A DNA stretch of 64,000 nucleotides. Origin: Kribbella sp. VKM Ac-2568. Its GTDB lineage: Bacteria > Actinomycetota > Actinomycetes > Propionibacteriales > Kribbellaceae. Of this stretch, positions 7,978-16,244 are shown one piece after another. The first letter of the stretch is position 1. Every line of letters begins with the position of its first letter. The translations under genes and the position numbers were made by a program. Where the stretch lies: contig NZ_SLVF01000003.1 of the NCBI RefSeq assembly GCF_004345365.1, forward strand, positions 186,001 to 250,000, given 5' to 3'. A model generated the notes under the pieces. That model worked only from the letters and a program-made list of their open reading frames with translations, did not search any database and had not been told where the DNA came from.

Positions 7978-9369
7978 CTAGCGGTTGTTGAGGAGCTTCA
8001 GGGCTGTGGTGAAGGCGGGGTCTTGGTGGTGGGTGATGTCTGCGGGGGTGAAGACGGGGCGGTGGAGGTCGGGCGGGATGCCGGGGCCGTCGTAGGTTTG
8101 CCAGGTGCGGGTGCGGAACTCCTCGTTCGGGAGGATGTACTGCCAGCCGTTGGGGAGGGTCCGGACCAGGACGTCGGAGAAGACACCCTGGGTGTTCTCG
8201 CCGATGCGGACCGGGCGGGGCGAGCGGTTCATCATCGCCTGGGTGAAGGTTTCGCCGGCGCTCATCTGGGAGCCGCCGGTGAGCATTGCGATCGGACCCG
8301 TGTACTTCGTACCGCGTGACGGGTGCACCGTGATCGGCTGCGGGGTGGTGAAGGCGGCCGGGTCGTCCGGGTCGTTGCGGGCGCGCTTGGAGTAGGCGAA
8401 GAACGGGCTGTCCGTCAGCCGCGAGGCGAAGTCGAGCGCTAGCTGGTCCGAGCCGCCGCCGTTGATCCGCAGGTCGACGATGAGCCCACGCAACTTCCCG
8501 GGACCACTGGTCCGGTCCTTCGTCAGGATCCGGTCGAGCGTCCGGTTCAGCGTGTTCAGCTCGGCGTTGTAGTCCGGGATGTTGCCGAAGCCGAGGAACG
8601 CGATCACCCGCAGATAGCCGATCCGCCCCGGCACGTCGGCGTACCCGATCCGGTCGTTCGCGTAGGAGGTGAACTTCACGCCCTTCAACGCGGTCTGCTC
8701 GATGTACGGCCGGATCCGCGCCTCGAGTTCCTCGTCCGGCAGCGTGGTCCCCGGGCGGACGCCGGCGAACTGCATCCCCGACGGCGTACGGATCCCCGTG
8801 TGCGCGTCACCCAGCGCCTTGATCATCGCCGACAGCAGACCGAACAACGCCTCCTCCGACATGTCCGCCTTCACCAACGGCCGGTACTGCGCGCGTACCG
8901 CGTCCCAGTCGATCCCCTTAGCCCGGAAGAACGGGTAGTTCTCGGCGTAGTCGGTCCAGAACTGGTCGAACACCGCGAGCGGACCCGTTGGCCCGGGCAC
9001 GGTGCATCGGGCAGGCAGTCTCTTCAACGAGTTCAGGCGCTTCTCACCAACGTTCCCCTCGACGTGCAACACCGCACGACCCCGAGTCGGCCGGACGGTG
9101 AAGGCCTGCTCGCCTTCAGCGGTGAACCGACTGCCGTCCCGCACGAACTCGCCGGCCGGCGTACAGCTGATCCTGGTGGTCGAGTAGAGCCGGGCCGAAC
9201 CGTTGTCGATAGCAACGATCGTGCCGTAGCCGTCGGTCTGCCAGATCCCGTCGATCGACGTCGCGGCGGTGGCCGCGAGGGGAGCCGACAGCGGGGCCGC
9301 GACGAGACCGACAGCGACCCCGACGGCGAGCAACGACCTGCGTGTGGGGCGGAGGCTGTGAAAGTCCAT
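7978..9369 (-). CDS. Secreted S41-family (C-terminal processing-like) peptidase
   Basis: 463 residues. The N-terminus TRRSLLAVGVAVG followed by an Ala-rich cleavage region looks like a Tat-type or general signal peptide. The S41 core has LIVDLRINGGGS, the catalytic-serine motif GGSQMSAGETF with Ser at about 370, and GENTQG. There is no obvious PDZ domain; an N-terminal tri-helical region with F-F-R-A-K-G-I-D-W resembles the tricorn-like S41 proteins of actinobacteria. The ATG at 9369 immediately precedes the signal peptide. Its proteolytic target is unknown. Confidence 0.88.
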   Translation of the reverse strand: MDFHSLRPTRRSLLAVGVAVGLVAAPLSAPLAATAATSIDGIWQTDGYGTIVAIDNGSARLYSTTRISCTPAGEFVRDGSRFTAEGEQAFTVRPTRGRAVLHVEGNVGEKRLNSLKRLPARCTVPGPTGPLAVFDQFWTDYAENYPFFRAKGIDWDAVRAQYRPLVKADMSEEALFGLLSAMIKALGDAHTGIRTPSGMQFAGVRPGTTLPDEELEARIRPYIEQTALKGVKFTSYANDRIGYADVPGRIGYLRVIAFLGFGNIPDYNAELNTLNRTLDRILTKDRTSGPGKLRGLIVDLRINGGGSDQLALDFASRLTDSPFFAYSKRARNDPDDPAAFTTPQPITVHPSRGTKYTGPIAMLTGGSQMSAGETFTQAMMNRSPRPVRIGENTQGVFSDVLVRTLPNGWQYILPNEEFRTRTWQTYDGPGIPPDLHRPVFTPADITHHQDPAFTTALKLLNNR

Positions 9370-9440
9370 GCCGACAACTCTCGCCGCGGCGAGCTGCCCC
9401 AGACAGGGAGCGACCACCCCACGAGGGGGTGGACCTAGGT

Positions 9441-10073
9441 CTACCGCGCCAGCCCCATCGGCTCAGCCGACACCACGAGGTTCTGCTCATAACCGCCGCG
9501 CGCCCGGTCGTACGCACCGGTGCAGGTGATCAGCACCAGCCGGTGATCACCCGTCTGGTCGAAGGCGCCGCTCTCGGTCGCCAGCGCGTTCTTCGGCACC
9601 GACACCACCGAGTTCACCTTGTACGATGCGCTGTGGCCGTCGCCGCGCAGTACGACGACCTCGTCGGCCTTGACCTTCAGGAGCCGGGCGAAATACCCGA
9701 TCCCGTCGGTCGCGGAGTCGACATGACCCGCCAGCACCACCGAGCCGAACGGGTCGCCGGCCTCCGCGCCGCCGTCCCACCAGCCCACCCGCCGGACACG
9801 CTCCGGCACGACCAACTGCCCGTCCACAGTGCTCGCCGGCAGGACCGGCGCATGCGAGCCCCCGGGCAGGACCACCTCGGTCGGGACGAAGCGGATCCGC
9901 TGGCTCGCGGCAGGCGTACCGACGCGGCCAGGCAGCACGGACGGCGACACCGACTCCACAGGAGCCGGCGTGCCGCCGTCCGCGCCGGGACTCGGGACTG
10001 CTCCGCTGCTCTGCGTGGCACACCCCTCCAGGACCACGCAGAACAGGAGTAGTCCGAGCAAGTACTTCGTCAG
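9441..10073 (-). CDS. Class F sortase, predicted lipoprotein, probable CTG start
   Basis: About 210 residues. The catalytic set is present: His at about 117 (VLAGHVDS), Cys at about 184 in LITC, and Arg at about 190-192. Class F sortases join LPxTG-type proteins to cell-envelope acceptors. The best N-terminus is a lipoprotein signal, K-Y-L-L-G-L-L-L-F-C-V-V-L-E-G-C, which begins at a CTG (10073-10071). This overlaps the upstream TGA as CTGA and has GGAAGG seven bases upstream. A GTG at 10145 is in frame but would add a tail overlapping the previous gene; a TTG at 10061 would leave only a 14-residue signal. The gene is coupled to its likely substrate gene. Confidence 0.85.
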   Translation of the reverse strand: MTKYLLGLLLFCVVLEGCATQSSGAVPSPGADGGTPAPVESVSPSVLPGRVGTPAASQRIRFVPTEVVLPGGSHAPVLPASTVDGQLVVPERVRRVGWWDGGAEAGDPFGSVVLAGHVDSATDGIGYFARLLKVKADEVVVLRGDGHSASYKVNSVVSVPKNALATESGAFDQTGDHRLVLITCTGAYDRARGGYEQNLVVSAEPMGLAR

Positions 10074-10984
10074 CGACGGACCGCCTTCCGGACGGTGACT
10101 GTCAACAGCAAACCAAGCGCGACCAGCAGAGCCGCCAGCGGCCACGGCGACTGCGAGTCCTGGCCGTCCATCAGGCCGGCCGCCTGTCCACCGGTCCCGG
10201 TGTTCACCATGCCCGGCTTGTCACTGCCGGTAGCGGGCAGTTTGAGCGTCGCCACCGCGACGTTCATGGTTTTCGAGGCCGGTTCGCCGACCGCGTACAC
10301 CCGGGTCAGCTCGCCGGCCTTGACCGGCAACGGGAGCGGACCGAGAACAACCGGGCTATTCGCACCGGTGGGGACGATCTCGACCTGATAGGTGGCGGCC
10401 GGAACCACCACGCTGAGCGATTCCCCGTTGGCCACGTTCGAGAACAGCACCTTGCCGTTCACCTTGATGTCAGCCGGTCCGACCGCGGCCGTGTGAGCCA
10501 CCCGCAGGGACGCCTTGTCCTTGGGGACGGCAGTCAGTTTGTTGGCGTAGGTGGTGATCACCGGAGCCGCCGTCGGCGATGCCGGGCGGTGGATGACCAC
10601 GTCGGAGTTGCTGTTGGCACCTACTGTGACCTGCCGCTCGACCAGGACTTTCCCCCCGCCCCGCGCGGTGATCTTGCGACTGCCGGCGGCCAGCTTCAGC
10701 GGACCGACGACCGCCGTCGCCTTGACCCCGCCGGCCACGGCCTTGCCGTCGACGAGGATGTCGATCGTCTGTCCGGGCAGCCCCTGGACGAAGTAGACGG
10801 AACCGTTGCCCGCGGCATGCGCCGGCACCGTGACCAGGCCGCCGAAGCCGGCGACAGTCACCGCCAGCGCCAGCGAAATCACCCTGCGATAATGCGGACC
10901 TCGAATTCTCGAAATCGACGTCCTGATATTCCCCAGAGTCCCATTAACCGTTCGAGATTGGCCGGATACGCTCTGTCCCCGCAT
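10070..10984 (-). CDS. DUF4397-domain cell-envelope protein with LPATG motif
   Basis: 304 residues. An N-terminal signal or anchor (ending P-A-H-A-A) is followed by a DUF4397-type beta domain (V-Y-F-V-Q-G-L-P-G-Q-T-I-D start) and a second related segment. LPATG stands at about 249-253, then some 30 polar residues, a membrane helix (about 282-298) and a basic tail RKAVRR. This is the usual sortase sorting layout, but with an unusually long spacer between LPxTG and the helix. The neighbouring class F sortase is probably its processing enzyme. The ATG at 10984 has AAGGGGT at good spacing. Confidence 0.82.
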   Translation of the reverse strand: MRGQSVSGQSRTVNGTLGNIRTSISRIRGPHYRRVISLALAVTVAGFGGLVTVPAHAAGNGSVYFVQGLPGQTIDILVDGKAVAGGVKATAVVGPLKLAAGSRKITARGGGKVLVERQVTVGANSNSDVVIHRPASPTAAPVITTYANKLTAVPKDKASLRVAHTAAVGPADIKVNGKVLFSNVANGESLSVVVPAATYQVEIVPTGANSPVVLGPLPLPVKAGELTRVYAVGEPASKTMNVAVATLKLPATGSDKPGMVNTGTGGQAAGLMDGQDSQSPWPLAALLVALGLLLTVTVRKAVRR

Positions 10985-11105
10985 TTTCCCCACCCCTTCG
11001 GAAATGCCCCCGTAATTGCCTCACAGGGCTAATTCCGGCGTATCGTATGCCCAAGTCGATCCGGCCACCAGAGGAAGTGGCCGGGTCCTTTGGGGGCGAT
11101 GTCGC

Positions 11106-11825
11106 ATGTCCACAGGAAGACCCCTGGCGGGCACGGTGCTGGCGGCCGTCACGCTGGCACTGGGGCTGGCCGCTTGTTCTCCGGATCTCGCCGGCAGCCC
11201 GACCGCGCCCAGTCCCGGTCCGCTGCCCAGTGGAGGCGGTGCCGGACCCGTGGTCGCGCCGCCGACCTCCGAGGGCCCCGGCCTGACCGCGCCCGGCATC
11301 CGGCTGTCCGCGGTACCGAAGGGCGACGGGTCTTTCGACGTCACCGAAGAGGTGATGCTGCGCGACGCGACCAGCACCCTGCACCTGCGCCTGCCCCAGA
11401 CGGGCGAGCGGCTGGTGGGGATGATGACGAAGACCAAACCGGTCGCGAGCAGCCTGCAGGTCACCGCCGACGACGAACTCGTGGCGGTGGACGACCCCAA
11501 GGTCACCCAGGCCCGCGACCTGCAACTGGTCGAGCCCGCCACCAAGCTGATACTGACCTACCGGCTCTCCGGCTCGACCGTGCGCAGCATCCCGTCGGAG
11601 GCCGGGCGCGCGTCCTCCGCGCTCAGCCCGCTCACCGCCGGGACCGACGGCACCCTGCCGACGAACATCGTGGTGTCCGGCGACGGCCTGCTCAACGTGG
11701 TCTGCCCGCAACTGACCGAGACCCGCTGCGCGGTCGGCGAGCCACCCGGCATGGGCGTCCAGCAAGGCCTTCCCGCCGACCGGGCGCTCGCAGTACTGCA
11801 ACTGAACCTTCCGATGCAGCCATAG
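11106..11825 (+). CDS. Secreted lipoprotein of unknown function
   Basis: 239 residues. The lipoprotein signal ends LGLAAC with the lipid Cys at about 24. A Pro/Ser/Gly-rich linker (about 30-60) follows, then a beta-rich domain containing LHLRLPQTGERLVG and LILTYRLSGSTV. I do not recognise the domain. The ATG at 11106 sits before the signal and after GGGGGCGA; the frame upstream adds unrelated residues. It is divergent from the sortase-substrate pair and 53 bp upstream of the exporter gene, so co-transcription with that gene is possible. Confidence 0.75.
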   Translation: MSTGRPLAGTVLAAVTLALGLAACSPDLAGSPTAPSPGPLPSGGGAGPVVAPPTSEGPGLTAPGIRLSAVPKGDGSFDVTEEVMLRDATSTLHLRLPQTGERLVGMMTKTKPVASSLQVTADDELVAVDDPKVTQARDLQLVEPATKLILTYRLSGSTVRSIPSEAGRASSALSPLTAGTDGTLPTNIVVSGDGLLNVVCPQLTETRCAVGEPPGMGVQQGLPADRALAVLQLNLPMQP

Positions 11826-11878
11826 CCGGAGCGATCGGCTGGGTCCTCCGGGAGCGGTTGTGGCCCTAGTCTGTCGTC

Positions 11879-13378
11879 ATGGTCGCCGCACAACCTGAGG
11901 ATCGGATCGCCTTCGGTACCGCCCGGGCCAGGTGGGTGCTGGCCGCGACGGCGCTCGGCTCCGGGATGGCGTTCCTGGACGGCACGGTGGTCAACGTCGC
12001 GCTGCCGAAGATCGGCGAGGACCTCAACGCCGACATCTCCGGACTCCAGTGGATCGTCAACGGATACATGCTGATGCTGTCGTCGCTGATCCTGCTCAGC
12101 GGCTCGCTCGGCGACCGGCTCGGACGGCGGCGGACCTTCGTCGCCGGCGTGATCTGGTTCGCGCTGGCCTCGCTGATCTGCGCGGTGGCGCCGAACCTCG
12201 AAGTGATGATCGCGGGCCGGATCCTGCAGGGCATCGGCGGCGCCCTGCTGACCCCCGGCAGCCTGGCCATCCTGCAGACCAGCTTCCAGCACTCCGATCG
12301 GGCCAAGGCGGTCGGCGCCTGGTCCGGTCTGACCTCGGTCGCCGCGGCCATCGGCCCGTTCGTCGGCGGCTACCTGGTCGACAGCGGCTCGTGGCGGCTG
12401 ATCTTCCTGCTCAACCTGCCGCTGGCGCTCGCCACCGTCCTGATCACGATGCGCCACGTCCCGGAGAGCCGCGACGAGGCGGCGACCGGCAAACTCGACC
12501 TCGCCGGCGCCGCGCTGGCCACGATCGGCCTCGCCGGGCTGACGTTCGGCCTGATCAGCGCGGGCGATCGCAGCTTCGGTGATCCGGTGGTGATCTCGGC
12601 CCTGGCGATCGGGGTCGCCGGGCTGGCGGCGTTCGTCGAGGTCGAGCGGCGCAGTTCGCACCCGATGCTGCCGCCCGGCATCTTCGCCAACATCCGCTTC
12701 ACCGGCGCCAACCTCGTCACCGTCGCCGTGTACGGCTCACTGGGCACCGCGACCTTCCTGCTGGTCGTCTACCTGCAGACGGCACTCGGCTACTCGGCGC
12801 TCGAGGCCGGCGCGTCGTTGTTGCCGATGACGCTGCTGATGCTGGGTCTGTCGACCTACGCGGGCGGGCTTTCCGAGCGGATCGGCGCGAGGATCCCGAT
12901 GACGATCGGGCCGCTCCTGATGGCCGCGGGCTTCCTGCTGATGATGCGGGTCACTCCGGGCGCCGACTACCTCACCGCGGTACTGCCGTCGGTGGTGGTG
13001 CTCGGCCTCGGTCTGGTGTCCACGGTCGCACCGTTGACCGCGACCGTGCTCTCTTCGGTCGAGGACCACCATGCCGGGATCGCATCCGGCGTGAACAACG
13101 CGGTCGCCCGGTCCGCCCAGCTGATGGCGGTCGCGGCGATCCCGCTGGCGGCCGGGATCACCGGCGACTCCTACCGCGATCCGGTGGCCTTCGACCAGGG
13201 ATTCCAGATGGCGATGTGGATCTCGGCGGCGCTCGCGGCCGCGGGCGCGGCAGTGGCCTGGGTGACGTTGCGACAGCCGCAGCCGACGCCCCGCGTCCCC
13301 GAGCAGGTCAACCGCCGGCACTGCTCGCTGGACGCGCCGCCGCTGGCCAACAGCCCTTCGACTACTGCGTCACGGTGA
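11879..13378 (+). CDS. DHA2-family major facilitator drug exporter (EmrB/QacA type)
   Basis: 499 residues with about 14 predicted membrane helices. DHA2 motifs are clear: LDGTVVNVALPKI (motif D1) near 32-45, GSLGDRLGRRR (motif A) near 78-88, GRILQGIGGALLTPGSLA (motif C) near 117-135, and ESR at the central loop. These proteins export lipophilic drugs or metabolites in exchange for protons. The last 25 residues are hydrophilic and may be a local extension. No regulator is adjacent. Confidence 0.92.
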   Translation: MVAAQPEDRIAFGTARARWVLAATALGSGMAFLDGTVVNVALPKIGEDLNADISGLQWIVNGYMLMLSSLILLSGSLGDRLGRRRTFVAGVIWFALASLICAVAPNLEVMIAGRILQGIGGALLTPGSLAILQTSFQHSDRAKAVGAWSGLTSVAAAIGPFVGGYLVDSGSWRLIFLLNLPLALATVLITMRHVPESRDEAATGKLDLAGAALATIGLAGLTFGLISAGDRSFGDPVVISALAIGVAGLAAFVEVERRSSHPMLPPGIFANIRFTGANLVTVAVYGSLGTATFLLVVYLQTALGYSALEAGASLLPMTLLMLGLSTYAGGLSERIGARIPMTIGPLLMAAGFLLMMRVTPGADYLTAVLPSVVVLGLGLVSTVAPLTATVLSSVEDHHAGIASGVNNAVARSAQLMAVAAIPLAAGITGDSYRDPVAFDQGFQMAMWISAALAAAGAAVAWVTLRQPQPTPRVPEQVNRRHCSLDAPPLANSPSTTASR

Positions 13379-13528
13379 AGGTCCGCACCGCGACCAGGTG
13401 GAACTGGCCGAGCTTCACCAACTGGATCGGCACGATGTCGGTAGCCGGCCAGGACCTCCCGACCAACCGATGGCAGAGATGGCAGCGGTGGTTGGGTTGG
13501 TTGTGGGGGGTGGGACACCAAGACGGGA

Positions 13529-13642
13529 CCTCGGACAGGTTATTCCTTGTCCGAGGCCCCCATTTCCTGCCCGAGCCCCCCTTTCCTGTCCGAGGCCCCC
13601 ATTTCCTGGCCGAGGTCCCCATTTTCTGTCCGAGGTCCGCCG
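13529..13642. repeat. Five imperfect 19-21-bp tandem units downstream of the exporter gene
   Basis: A unit close to CCTGTCCGAGGCCCCCATTT starts at 13545, 13566, 13585, 13605 and 13625. The first unit also pairs with an upstream inverted copy (CCTCGGACAGG near 13529), giving a hairpin that could end the exporter transcript. Just before it, 13479-13513 is a G-run-rich stretch. The whole 13379-13699 interval holds no gene that I can support. Confidence 0.7.
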
Positions 13643-13699
13643 AATCGGCTACAGCCGTCACTGCTCCGGCCGACGTGTCACCAACGTCGTGGCCTCTGT

Positions 13700-14446
13700 C
13701 TAGCGCTGGATCTTGCGGGGAAGGGAGCGGTAGTGCTTGCGGCTTTCGGGTGGGAGGTGTTCTACGGCGTAGGAGAGCATGGTGCGGGGCATGGCGGGCG
13801 CGTAGGTGTCGAGGAAGGTGAGCAGGGCTTCCGGGGAGACTCGTTTGCCGGCCTCGCGGAGCATCCAGCCGGAGGCTTTGTGGATCAGGTCTTCGGGATC
13901 GTCGAGGACCAAGGCGGCCAGGGCGAAGGTGTCGTCGGTCTCGCCGGCCGTGATCAGCCGGTGGGTGGAGACCAGAGCGATCCGGCGTTCCCACAGGTCG
14001 GGTGAGGCGATCAGGTCGTAGAGGATCGTGCGGGGCTTGTCCAGGAGGTAGGCACCGACGATCTGCGCGGCACTGCAGTCCACGAGGTCCCAGTTGTTCA
14101 CGAACGCGGTGTTGCGGAGGTACAGGTCGTAGATCGCGGCCAGCTCCGCCGGGTTCGCAGTACGGGGCTTGAGGGCTAGCGAGGCACGGTCCGCCAGCAG
14201 GCACAGGATTGCCAGCCGGTGTTCGTGGACCGGGCTGGCGAGAGCCTGTTCCAGATCCTCGAGCGGCAACCCCGCGCGGACGAAGGGCTTGATGAGCGGG
14301 CGGAGGGACGAGAGTTTGACGCCGATCATCTGGTCGCCATGGCCGTAGCCGCCGGGGCCCAGTTGGAAGTAGCGCGCCAGGACTTCGGCGACCGCCGGAT
14401 CCGCCGCGTCGTCGATCGCCTGCAGCAGTTCGCCGACGGCGTTCAG
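13700..14446 (-). CDS. AlkD-like DNA alkylation repair protein, probable CTG start
   Basis: The protein is built of HEAT-like helices, with LYLRNTAFVNNWDLVDCSA and ASPDLWERRIALVST matching AlkD-family DNA glycosylases, which remove alkylated bases. The first ATG in frame is at 14329, but family-typical sequence (A-R-Y-F-Q-L-G-P-G-G-Y-G-H-G-D-Q) reads on upstream of it. The only plausible start giving the full 248 residues is CTG at 14446-14444, overlapping the TGA of the upstream SDR gene as CTGA and preceded by CGGAGGG at 8-base spacing. AlkD proteins are normally about 230-250 residues, so the long form is complete. Confidence 0.82.
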   Translation of the reverse strand: MNAVGELLQAIDDAADPAVAEVLARYFQLGPGGYGHGDQMIGVKLSSLRPLIKPFVRAGLPLEDLEQALASPVHEHRLAILCLLADRASLALKPRTANPAELAAIYDLYLRNTAFVNNWDLVDCSAAQIVGAYLLDKPRTILYDLIASPDLWERRIALVSTHRLITAGETDDTFALAALVLDDPEDLIHKASGWMLREAGKRVSPEALLTFLDTYAPAMPRTMLSYAVEHLPPESRKHYRSLPRKIQR

Positions 14447-15185
14447 ATCAGCAGCCCTCCGGTGACGCGAATGTTCTGGCCGGTGATCCAGCGGCTGTCG
14501 GGGCCGGCCAGGAACGCGACCACGTCGGCGATGTCGGCCGGTTCGCCGACACGTCCGAGGGCGGTGATGCCGACGAGCATGTCGGCCGCCTCCGGCGGGT
14601 TCGAGTCGCGGAACATGTCCGTCTCGGTGGCGCCGGGAGACACGCAGTTGACCGTGATCCCGCGCGGACCGAGCTCCCGGGCGGCGACGGCGGCGAACTG
14701 CTCGAGCGACGCCTTGCTCGCGGCGTACAGGGAGATCCCGGGGCCGGGCATCGCGGTGTTGAGGTGGAGATGTTGATCACCCGCCCTCCGTCCCGCAGTA
14801 CCGGGCCGGCCTTCTGCAGCGCGAAGAACGGACCCTTCACGTTGGTGGCCATCATCCGGTCGTACTCCGCTTCGGTGACGTCCGCGATCGGGGTCACCAT
14901 GGCGCTGGCCGCGTTGCACACGAGGATGTCCAGGCCGCCCGTCGATTCGCAGGCGGTGTCGAAGACCTCGGACAGCGCGGAGAGGTCGGCCTGGTCGGCT
15001 TGCACCGCGACGGCCTGTCCACCGGCTTCCTTGACCGAGGCGACGACCTCGTCCGCGGCCTGCTCATTGGACGCATAGGTGAAGGTGACTGTCGCGCCGT
15101 CGGCGGCGAGGCGGCGGACGATGGCTGCACCGATGCCGCGCGATCCGCCGGTGACGAGTGCTGCCTTGCCGTCCAGTACGCCCAT
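14443..15185 (-). pseudogene. Short-chain dehydrogenase/reductase, frameshifted
   Basis: Both halves of a classical SDR are present in different frames. The N-terminal part from the ATG at 15185 has TGGSRGIGAA for NAD(P) binding, an N-A-A-S strand and V-I-N-I-S. The C-terminal part has Y-A-A-S-K (catalytic Tyr/Lys), PRGITVNCVSPGATET and a normal ending in W-I-T-G-Q-N. One base is missing near 14760, between the Ser strand and the active-site Tyr. Restoring one base gives a normal protein of about 247 residues. The defect may be a sequencing error. It sits in an operon with DUF305 upstream and the AlkD-like gene downstream, all with overlapping ends. Confidence 0.85.
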
Positions 15186-15687
15186 CACAACTCCTTCAGT
15201 AGCTGCCTCATCGTCGCGATCTCCTTGGTCTGGGTGACGCTGACCTCCTCCGCGGTCTCGCCGACCCGGAGGTCCGAGCCGTTCTCGAGCTGCGCACCGC
15301 TCATCGTCACCGCGCCCTCATGATGCTTGATCATCAGGTTCAGGAACAGGGCGTCGAAGGCCGTCCCGGTCGCCTTCCGCAGCGCCGCGAGCTGGACCTG
15401 AGTCGCCATCCCGGGCATGTCGCTGTGATCCAGGTGCTGGACGTGCTCGAGGTTCGGCGGGGTCTGGCCGCGGGCGGTGAGCATCTGCCGCATCGCCTCG
15501 ATCTCGGGCTTCTGGCCGACCCGGATCCGCTCGGCCAATGACCTGACCTTCGGGTTCGCCCCCGAGGTCCGGGCCCACTCGGCCATCTGCAGGGCCTGGG
15601 TGTGGTGGACTATTGCAGCAAACGTTCTACGTCACGCTCCGGGGTCACTGCGGTGACAACCGTTGTGGCCTCGGAGCCTTCGGGCAT
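15185..15687 (-). pseudogene. DUF305 protein, frameshifted near its N-terminus
   Basis: The intact part (15586 to 15185) reads M-A-E-W-A and ends with a KHHEGAVTMS motif, typical of DUF305, a helical family often found in periplasmic or metal-related contexts. In frame upstream it continues as I-V-H-H-T-Q-A-L-Q, the expected first His-rich motif, but then meets a stop. The preceding E-R-D-V-E-R-L-L-Q lies in another frame starting at an ATG at 15687. A single-base loss near 15610 explains this. No signal peptide is visible even after repair, which is unusual for the family. Confidence 0.7.
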
Positions 15688-15764
15688 ACGGTTGCCCTCA
15701 GGGCTGTTTTCCACCACGCCAGGACCGCCCGGCGTCCGCGAGAGACACCCCGGGGGAGAGACGC

Positions 15765-16148
15765 GTGACCAGCCAGCCCGAATCAAACGACGGGGGCATG
15801 ATCCGGACCACGTTCAGCACAGTCACCGAGGTATTGGAGAACGGCGTCCTGCTGGTCCGGCTGTCCGGCGAGATCGACATCGCGACCACAGAGTTCGCCG
15901 CCGAGGCGATCCGCGCGGCCATCGCGCCACCCACCCGTCTGGTCCTGATCGACGTCTCCGCGGTGACGTTCTGCAGTTCCGCGGGACTCGGCAATCTGGT
16001 CGAGGCCCGCACCCTGGCCGGCCGGCACGGTATCGACCTCGCCCTGGTCGGGGTCGGACGTCCGGTGGACCGGCCACTCGCCGTCACCGGACTTGGCGGC
16101 CAGTTCCGGATTTTCTCCTCGGCCGAGGAAGCGCTGCGCGAGCGTTGA
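15765..16148 (+). CDS. STAS-domain anti-sigma-factor antagonist
   Basis: 127 residues forming one STAS domain: LSGEIDIATTEF near 33-44, LVLIDVSAVTFCSSAGLGNLVEA near 59-81 with the phosphorylatable Ser at about 71-72, and a typical amphipathic ending. SpoIIAA/RsbV-type proteins release sigma factors by binding anti-sigma kinases. A SigB/SigF-type sigma gene lies at 0.65 kb, but no anti-sigma kinase is seen. The GTG at 15765 has a strong GGGGGAG four bases upstream. Confidence 0.9.
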   Translation: MTSQPESNDGGMIRTTFSTVTEVLENGVLLVRLSGEIDIATTEFAAEAIRAAIAPPTRLVLIDVSAVTFCSSAGLGNLVEARTLAGRHGIDLALVGVGRPVDRPLAVTGLGGQFRIFSSAEEALRER

Positions 16149-16244
16149 CCCGCGGATCTCTCCGAGCCCGGTGAAATCGTTGCCAGAGCGTCACGATCGG
16201 CCCGGCGCTCCTCGATCGACCGATCCTGCCCCTACGATGACGGC

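Noticed and set aside
13545..13642. Possible CRISPR or coding repeat after the exporter gene
   Set aside because: Units of 19-21 bp are back to back with variable length, no spacers and no consistent frame.
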